DNA of 64,000 bases from Bacteroides sp. (GTDB taxonomy: Bacteria; Bacteroidota; Bacteroidia; Bacteroidales; Bacteroidaceae), in the NCBI GenBank assembly GCA_019416685.1, contig DXWV01000030.1:62996-126995 (forward strand), written 5' to 3'. Positions 58,533 through 64,000 of this stretch are shown here, piece after piece. Under the pieces are notes generated by a model. It searched no databases. It was given only the letters and a program-made list of their open reading frames with translations, and had not been told where the DNA came from. A program made the position numbers and the translations under genes. Each line of letters opens with the position of its first letter. Position 1 is the stretch's first letter.

Positions 58533-61508
58533 TTATTGGTCTCTGACACATCGGATAGACTGCGCAAAGCTTGGTAGCTGATACATCATGCCGGGATTGG
58601 GCCATCTACTCAGAAACATACTCCAGACTGAGTGAGGATCTTCTGCTGATGAGGCCGCTATAGAAGAAGTGTTGTAGTAACCAGTTTGTCCTACATACTC
58701 TAAATATCCGTCTACTGATCTTCTTCTTCCTGCTAGTGGGAAAAAGACGGAAGCATTATTGTAAGTTTCATTATACACAAGGATTCCGACATGGGCTGCC
58801 TGGACAGTACCGGATGCCACACAATAAGGAGTTTCACCTTCATAAGCACCTGTTTTAATTGGTCTGCGGTCATAAAAGCCGTCCGCATAAAATCCTAAAG
58901 AAAATGAAATATGTTTTTGCGCCTCAGTTTCGTCATCTTTGTTTGTCCAAAAATTAGGGTATCGATCTATTTTTATTCCACCAACTTCAGCAGATCCATT
59001 GTAGCCGCCAAGGTTTGAGTTAGAACCTGCATCTCCGCTTAGGGGTATTTTGTATAACGATTGCCGTAATTCGGAAAAGGAAATATCGTTACCATAATCT
59101 ACCATAGCTTTATATTCAAGCTGTTCAAAAGCATCGACTATTACAGGATTTCCATTTTGATCCTTGCTATTGGGATATGGACCATTATAACTAATCTTAT
59201 TTATATAACCATCAGACGGACGGTGGTACCCTGGAGGGCATGTTTCAAAAGTCGCTCCATAACCATAGTCATACAGGGGGGTAGGATTTACAGAGTTTGT
59301 ACTCCATACAGGTAAAAACAGAACGTTTCCATTGAGAAACTTTATTGTATTATTCCAATTACTAACAGAGGACATTGTTGGGTGATAGGCCAGACGATAG
59401 TACTCCTCGTCCTCATCCTTGGGAAGCCCCCATTGAAAGAAGGCACCCGCTTGGGAAGGATACTTTACAAATTCACCTTGTTTATAACCAACTGAAGAGT
59501 ACGAGGTATTTCCTCCAGCCAGATATCCGGGGCTGGTTAGATTGAAAGGTGAGATTTTTCTGGCATAATCACGCGAGGCATTCTTTAATACCCCTTCGGT
59601 AATAGGGTCATCCGTTCCCGGTCGCATAATGTAATCATCTGTCTCTCCCTGTCTGATATACAAGTATTCTGTAGAATACCAACACTCATCGTCTCCTGTA
59701 CCATATCTACCTCCGTAACGCTCCAGACGTATTTTGGCATATCGGGGAGAACTTCCGGTATATTTGCCCGTTGTACCAATGCGGAAATAAATGCGTCCCC
59801 TTCCTTCGACATATGTTCCAACTTCTCCTTTATACTCATTAGGGCGGACTACCTGTTTTTCCGGATCACCCGGATTATCCGTACCAACTTGCTGGTCAAA
59901 ACTCGGGGTGGTACTTAATACAATAAAATCACCTTGTTCTACACGTGCTCTCCATGCTCTGATCTGGTTTAAATCTTCTGGCCTTTCGTTAGCAATATCA
60001 TCTTTTCTTTTTTGTTGTCCGCTAATAATTCTTTCTCCTGTCTCATTATTCCGGAAAAAGGCACCGACATATCCTGTCCCTCCATATATAGTGATAAAGT
60101 CAAACCGTTTACCATATTGATTGGTGTTTACTTTGATTTCTCTTTGCAGTTTTCCACCGTCTTCATCTTCGGCAGAAAGAATCATCCGGTAGGTTTCGTG
60201 CTTGTCCATCACATTCAGTTCATCCATCATTACATCCATATAGCCGGTTCCATTTTTGGTGGCTTTGTCATATGAATATGAGAAACGGGAAGTTGTATAT
60301 GTTATCGTAGATCCATTATCTTTAATATCACCATTTAGTAATATCAGGTCATTAAATATTTTTTCAGTATCTGTCGTAGTGTTTCCTGTACCGATAAATA
60401 GTTTCGGCAATACTTTTACTATCGGCATATTGGATGAGAATGAAATTCTTGCTCCGTTAAAGTCCGTTATATTAACTTCAGTACTCGAAATATTCAATAT
60501 TTTAATGTCTGCTATGTTCCAGCCATCATTTGTCTCATCCCAGTCAGATGCTACAATGTTTACAGATAACGGCTCTTTTATCACTCCTCTTAAATCAAGT
60601 TTTGTATTTTTAGGAAGACTGTAATCATTCGGGTTTGAATGAATCATTAACTTGCATGAGGGATTATAATTATTTCCCATATTTACAGTGAAAGTAATGG
60701 CTTTTAATTCATCTCCTTTTGTCTCCAGTTCATTGGCCGGCAAAATAATTCTGGTTATTCTTTTTGCCCATTTTAATTCTGTAGTAGATGGTACTTCATC
60801 TGAAAAATAAGTTTCATCGGTACTTTTTGTAAATGAACGTACCACGTTTCTCTCTATAGTTCCGGTGTAGTTGGCAGTAAGAGGAACTTGATCCGGTATT
60901 TTACTGAATATAACGCCATTAAAAGCTGTATCAAAATTATCTTCGGCTTCCAACAGTACATCGACCCGTACTCCGAGTCTGTTTAGAAGCAGTTCCAGTA
61001 TTGATATTGATGTTCCATTATCCAGGATGGCTCCTTGCTGGTTTGGCAGGATTGTAAGATTTTTCACTTCCTGCATCATGGGAATGATCTGATCTGAGGA
61101 AAAAAATCTTTCCGGATAAGCTATTTCATTCAAATTGTCGTATGTAGAAATGCTATTCAGTTTGTTTGTGACAGGTACATAAGGGGGTTCGTTTGCGAGG
61201 AAAACGAAATCATATGTTCCGGGAGTAATTGGTTGGTTTATTATATTTCCTCTCGATGTATTATAAAGTGTATTAATAACACGGTTGCCTGTAACTTTAT
61301 CAAAAGCCAAAATGCGGAGTGTATGAACTATATAGTCTTCGGGGACACTTCCTGGATGTGTACCGCTTCTTGATGTCACTTCGCCAATAGATATGCGGAT
61401 TCCTTCAGCGTTGTTGTTTGTGAAAGTTTCATCCACGCAAGAGGACAAAACTAGTATTAATAAAATGGTGATTATAGTTTTATAGCTTCTGTATATTTTT
61501 ATTGCCAT
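58533..61508 (-). CDS. Large fimbrillin-like lipoprotein with FISUMP-like C-terminal domain
   Basis: 991 residues from the start at 61508, which gives a lipoprotein signal (MAIKIYRSYKTIITILLILV ... LSSCVDE); an ATG 36 bases upstream is possible. Residues 30-340 resemble Mfa2/FimB-type fimbrial subunits (YIVHTLRILAFDKVTGNRVI, GTYDFVFLANEPPYVP, DLRGVIKEPLSVNIVASDWD). The middle is beta-rich and unassigned. The last 230 residues have a C-type-lectin-like pattern: ETCPPGYHRPSDGYI and FFPLAGRRRSVDGYLEYVGQ, GYYNTSSIA, SIRCVRD (FISUMP-like). Such proteins may form the adhesive tip of fimbriae. No pilin gene is next to it. Function inferred from domains only. Confidence 0.72.
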   Translation of the reverse strand: MAIKIYRSYKTIITILLILVLSSCVDETFTNNNAEGIRISIGEVTSRSGTHPGSVPEDYIVHTLRILAFDKVTGNRVINTLYNTSRGNIINQPITPGTYDFVFLANEPPYVPVTNKLNSISTYDNLNEIAYPERFFSSDQIIPMMQEVKNLTILPNQQGAILDNGTSISILELLLNRLGVRVDVLLEAEDNFDTAFNGVIFSKIPDQVPLTANYTGTIERNVVRSFTKSTDETYFSDEVPSTTELKWAKRITRIILPANELETKGDELKAITFTVNMGNNYNPSCKLMIHSNPNDYSLPKNTKLDLRGVIKEPLSVNIVASDWDETNDGWNIADIKILNISSTEVNITDFNGARISFSSNMPIVKVLPKLFIGTGNTTTDTEKIFNDLILLNGDIKDNGSTITYTTSRFSYSYDKATKNGTGYMDVMMDELNVMDKHETYRMILSAEDEDGGKLQREIKVNTNQYGKRFDFITIYGGTGYVGAFFRNNETGERIISGQQKRKDDIANERPEDLNQIRAWRARVEQGDFIVLSTTPSFDQQVGTDNPGDPEKQVVRPNEYKGEVGTYVEGRGRIYFRIGTTGKYTGSSPRYAKIRLERYGGRYGTGDDECWYSTEYLYIRQGETDDYIMRPGTDDPITEGVLKNASRDYARKISPFNLTSPGYLAGGNTSYSSVGYKQGEFVKYPSQAGAFFQWGLPKDEDEEYYRLAYHPTMSSVSNWNNTIKFLNGNVLFLPVWSTNSVNPTPLYDYGYGATFETCPPGYHRPSDGYINKISYNGPYPNSKDQNGNPVIVDAFEQLEYKAMVDYGNDISFSELRQSLYKIPLSGDAGSNSNLGGYNGSAEVGGIKIDRYPNFWTNKDDETEAQKHISFSLGFYADGFYDRRPIKTGAYEGETPYCVASGTVQAAHVGILVYNETYNNASVFFPLAGRRRSVDGYLEYVGQTGYYNTSSIAASSAEDPHSVWSMFLSRWPNPGMMYQLPSFAQSIRCVRDQ

Positions 61509-61904
61509 CAGACTCTTTCGTTTTTGGTGAGTAATTCTATTCAAATCTTATTATTGTATGCTATACAAAATTGTTTAAATGTCATATTACAAATATCGGA
61601 ATATCAAATAGAACTATGAATTATATTCGTTTCTGATATGGGTGCTGAAAAAAAAGAAATAGCTAATTGAGTCTTTTTTTTTGAAAATATTTGCTTTTAA
61701 GGAAAATGAAGTGTTGATGCGGATTTTTATTTGCAATTTTTGTAAATGGAGTATGAGTGGTTTTATTAATTGAAAATCATGCTAAATAGAGATGAAAATG
61801 TTCATATAGAAAAAATGTCGTGATTAGGATAAAACGATTAGGGTAAGAAAATAATCTATTGTTTGTGATTAATTTGTTGATCTTATTTTAGGAGGAATAG
61901 ATAC

Positions 61905-61931
61905 AAAAAAAGTCCGCCATTATGACGAACT
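61905..61931 (-). terminator. Terminator behind the tRNA-Asn fragment
   Basis: AGTCCG (61911-61916) pairs with CGAACT (61926-61931), one G-T pair, 9-base loop; on the minus strand seven T follow. Confidence 0.6.
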
Positions 61932-61937
61932 TATTTT

Positions 61938-61988
61938 GCTCTTCCTCTTGGACTTGAACCAAGGACCCTCTGATTAACAGTCAGATGC
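61938..61988 (-). pseudogene. 3' fragment of a tRNA-Asn(GTT) gene
   Basis: On the minus strand the sequence holds a complete anticodon arm (stem TCTGA/TCAGA, loop CTGTTAA with anticodon GTT), a 5-base variable loop, a complete T arm (CTTGG, loop TTCAAGT, CCAAG) and the 3' acceptor strand. The D arm and the 5' acceptor strand are missing; the fragment breaks off just before the anticodon arm. It therefore cannot make a tRNA. A terminator follows, as expected behind a real tRNA gene. Such 3' ends are left by insertion of mobile elements at tRNA genes or by duplication. Confidence 0.75.
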
Positions 61989-62018
61989 AAAAGTAATAGG
62001 ATATTTTGAAATATGCAA

Positions 62019-62026
62019 TATCTTTG
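62019..62026 (+). promoter_or_regulatory. Promoter -7 box of the PfkB-family kinase gene
   Basis: TATCTTTG, 16 bases before the start codon at 62043; no -33 box at the normal distance. The leader would be very short. Confidence 0.5.
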
Positions 62027-62042
62027 CAAAAAAAATATCAAA

Positions 62043-63029
62043 ATGGACAAAATAATTGGTTTGGGCAACGCCCTTGTAGACGTACTTGCAACTCTGAAAG
62101 ATGACACCATCCTTGATGAAATGGGTTTACCAAAGGGGAGCATGCAACTCATCGATGACGCTAAGTTACAACAGATTAACGAGAAATTTAGTAACATGAA
62201 GACCCTCCTTGCAACCGGAGGATCGGCTGGAAATACTATTCTTGGACTCTCTTGTCTTGGAGCTGCTACCGGTTTTATAGGAAAAGTGGGAAATGATAAT
62301 TATGGAAACTTTTTCCGCGAAAATCTCCAGAAAAACAATATTGAGGACAATTTGCTCCTTTCTGATTTGCCTTCGGGAGTAGCATCTACTTTTATTTCTT
62401 CGGATGGCGAACGTACTTTCGGAACATACCTGGGAGCTGCTTCTACGTTGAGAGCTGAAGATTTATCACTGGATATGTTCAAGGGGTATGCTTATCTGTA
62501 TATTGAAGGATACCTGGTACAAGATCATGATATGATTCTCCGTGCTATTAAACTGGCAAAGGAAGCCGGATTGCAAATTTGTCTCGATATGGCCAGTTAT
62601 AATATCGTGGAGGAAGATAAGGAATTCTTTTCTTTATTAATAAGTAAATACGTAGACATTGTATTTGCTAATGAAGAAGAGGCGAAGGCATTTACAGGTA
62701 AAGAACCTGAGGAGGCTTTGGAAATCATCGGTAAGCTATGTAGTATTGCCATTGTGAAAATAGGCTGTAAAGGTTCGCTGATTCGTAAGGGTACGGAAGA
62801 AGTTAGAGTATCGGCTATTCCGGTAAATAAAGTGATAGATACTACAGGTGCCGGTGATTATTTTGCAGCGGGATTCCTATATGGTCTTACTTGCGGCTAT
62901 TCATTGGAAAAGTGCGCTAAAATTGGTTCTATTCTTTCGGGAAATGTTATACAGGCTATCGGAACTACTATCTCAAAAGAACGTTGGGATGAAATAAAGT
63001 TAAATATTAACGAAGTTCTGTCTGAATAA
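62043..63029 (+). CDS. PfkB-family carbohydrate/nucleoside kinase
   Basis: 328 residues. The start at 62043 gives MDKIIGLGNALVDVLATLKD; an upstream in-frame start would include the -7 box. PfkB (ribokinase) motifs: GGSAGNTILGLSCLGAATGFIG, a long central Rossmann-like core, and the ATP and base site VIDTTGAGDYFAAGFLYGLT with catalytic Asp in GAGD. Members phosphorylate adenosine, ribose, fructose or similar; the N-terminal pattern GLGNALVDVLA is close to adenosine-kinase-like proteins. 44 bases upstream of the S41 peptidase gene. Confidence 0.9.
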   Translation: MDKIIGLGNALVDVLATLKDDTILDEMGLPKGSMQLIDDAKLQQINEKFSNMKTLLATGGSAGNTILGLSCLGAATGFIGKVGNDNYGNFFRENLQKNNIEDNLLLSDLPSGVASTFISSDGERTFGTYLGAASTLRAEDLSLDMFKGYAYLYIEGYLVQDHDMILRAIKLAKEAGLQICLDMASYNIVEEDKEFFSLLISKYVDIVFANEEEAKAFTGKEPEEALEIIGKLCSIAIVKIGCKGSLIRKGTEEVRVSAIPVNKVIDTTGAGDYFAAGFLYGLTCGYSLEKCAKIGSILSGNVIQAIGTTISKERWDEIKLNINEVLSE

Positions 63030-63073
63030 GCAGGTAATGAGTTACATTTACGACTCATTTTAACTAAAAGTGT

Positions 63074-64000
63074 ATGAAAAAGTTTCTAAATAGGCGAAAT
63101 GGTATCGTTGCGGTGATTGTGTTGATTGCTGTAGCATTCTTTGGTTTCAAGAAAGGGGATGACCGCAATTTCCAGATTGCTAAGAATCTCGACATATTCA
63201 ATGCGATTGTAAAAGAGCTGGATATGTTTTATGTGGATACCATTGACCCGAATAAAACGATTCGTGAAGGGATCGACAATATGTTGTATTCACTTGATCC
63301 TTATACTGTATATTATCCGGAGAACGATCAGGACGAACTGGAGATGATGGTCAAGGGGTCTTACGGAGGTATTGGTTCTTTGATCAGATACAACCCGAAA
63401 CTCCAGTATACTGTGATTGCCGAACCTTATGAGGGAATGCCGGCAGCAGAAAGCGGTTTGAAAGCCGGTGATATATTGTTGGAAATTGATGGAAAAGATC
63501 TGAAAAATAATTCGGATGTGAGTACGTTACTCCGTGGTCAGGTGGGGACCAGCTTCAAACTGAAGGTACAACGTCCCGGTGTAAAAGAGCCATTGGAGTT
63601 TACAATTGTACGTCGCTCTATTCAGATGCCCACCATTCCTTATTATGGAATAATGGAGGGGCAGGTGGGTTATATAAATCTTAGTAGCTTTTCGGGAAGT
63701 CCTTCAAAGGATTTTAAGAATGCTTTTTTGGATTTGAAAAAACAAGGGGCGACTTCATTGGTAATAGATTTACGTAATAATGGTGGCGGATTACTTGATC
63801 AGGCTGTAGAAATAGTAAACTTCTTTGTGCCACGAGGCAAGACAATCGTAACAACGAAAGGTAAGATAAAACAGGCAAGTAACACCTACAAAACCCTGCG
63901 TGAACCGTTGGATACGGATATTCCGATTGCCGTGTTGGTAAATAGCGGCACGGCTTCTTCATCAGAGATTCTTTCCGGGTCATTGCAAGATCTCGATCGT
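63074..64000 (+). CDS. S41-family C-terminal processing peptidase (CtpA/Prc-like), partial
   Basis: 309 residues visible; it runs off the right edge. N-terminal signal anchor (NRRNGIVAVIVLIAVAFFGF). A helical segment follows (LYVDTIDPNKTIREGI-like region), then a PDZ domain (GGIGSLIRYNPKLQY, ESGLKAGDILLEIDGKDLKN) at about 100-185 and the start of the peptidase core: GYINLSSFSGSPSKDF, DLRNNGGGLLDQAVEI and VLVNSGTASSSEILSGSLQD with the catalytic Ser. The Lys partner lies beyond the edge. Such enzymes trim the C-terminus of periplasmic proteins. Downstream of the PfkB kinase gene, possibly co-transcribed. Confidence 0.92.
   Translation, partial: MKKFLNRRNGIVAVIVLIAVAFFGFKKGDDRNFQIAKNLDIFNAIVKELDMFYVDTIDPNKTIREGIDNMLYSLDPYTVYYPENDQDELEMMVKGSYGGIGSLIRYNPKLQYTVIAEPYEGMPAAESGLKAGDILLEIDGKDLKNNSDVSTLLRGQVGTSFKLKVQRPGVKEPLEFTIVRRSIQMPTIPYYGIMEGQVGYINLSSFSGSPSKDFKNAFLDLKKQGATSLVIDLRNNGGGLLDQAVEIVNFFVPRGKTIVTTKGKIKQASNTYKTLREPLDTDIPIAVLVNSGTASSSEILSGSLQDLDR

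Larger units (their letters stand above)
61509..62042. other. Intergenic region with tRNA fragment
   Basis: 534 bases. 61545-61900 is AT-rich with no gene, box or repeat that I can support; a -7 box for the fimbrillin-like gene was not found. 61905-61988 holds a tRNA-Asn 3' fragment and terminator. 61989-62042 holds the promoter of the PfkB kinase gene. Confidence 0.7.

Noticed and set aside
61938..61988. Possible working tRNA-Asn gene
   Set aside because: The D arm and 5' acceptor strand are absent, so no cloverleaf can form.

Overview
The window looks like a chromosome segment of a gut Bacteroides (order Bacteroidales). The main reasons are the SusC/SusD pair, a hybrid two-component system (HTCS) regulator, SPII lipoprotein signals, HU-HIG and LruC proteins, and promoters with the Bacteroides -7 box TAnnTTTG, sometimes with a TTTG -33 box 19-22 bases upstream. 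No rRNA, intact tRNA, CRISPR array, transposase or integrase was seen.

Layout. 1-11.7 kb is mostly housekeeping: a minus-strand cluster of two rhomboid proteases, an EEP-family membrane protein and an M3 peptidase (cut by the window edge); HU; argS; an LruC-domain lipoprotein; topA; and an HU-HIG protein preceded by four 23-base palindromic repeats. 11.9-33.7 kb is a polysaccharide utilisation locus (PUL): DUF5018 lipoprotein, SusC, SusD, fasciclin lipoprotein, PL8 lyase, DNRLRE/CBM96-like protein, GH2, HTCS, a GH105-GH2 fusion and GH109. Its parts fit one another: the lyase would cut a uronate-containing chain, the GH105 half would remove the unsaturated uronate left at the end, and GH2 and GH109 would trim the rest. 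No sulfatase is present, so a non-sulfated glycan is more likely than chondroitin sulfate. Three PUL promoters share a GAATMAGGC element (M is A or C), a candidate HTCS site.

33.9-42.4 kb holds an outer-membrane barrel plus TPR protein pair, a large nested palindromic element, a thioredoxin, a Nudix hydrolase, and ahpC/ahpF. 42.5-52.4 kb is a tight six-gene operon and the best candidate for a poorly described system: TonB-dependent receptor, DUF4876 lipoprotein, DUF6850 barrel, a clan-CD (gingipain-like) cysteine peptidase with a HEAT-like tail, a papain-family (C1) peptidase, and a short HmuY-like lipoprotein. I infer a surface system that breaks down a host or dietary protein and imports haem, iron or a peptide.

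52.4-64 kb holds a second PL8 lyase (close paralogue of the PUL copy) in line with an inositol-phosphatase-family gene and comF; an ABM monooxygenase; a ferredoxin / small membrane protein / ECF sigma operon; a very large fimbrillin-like lipoprotein; a 3' fragment of a tRNA-Asn gene; a PfkB kinase; and the start of an S41 peptidase (cut by the window edge). All functions are read from sequence motifs without database searches.
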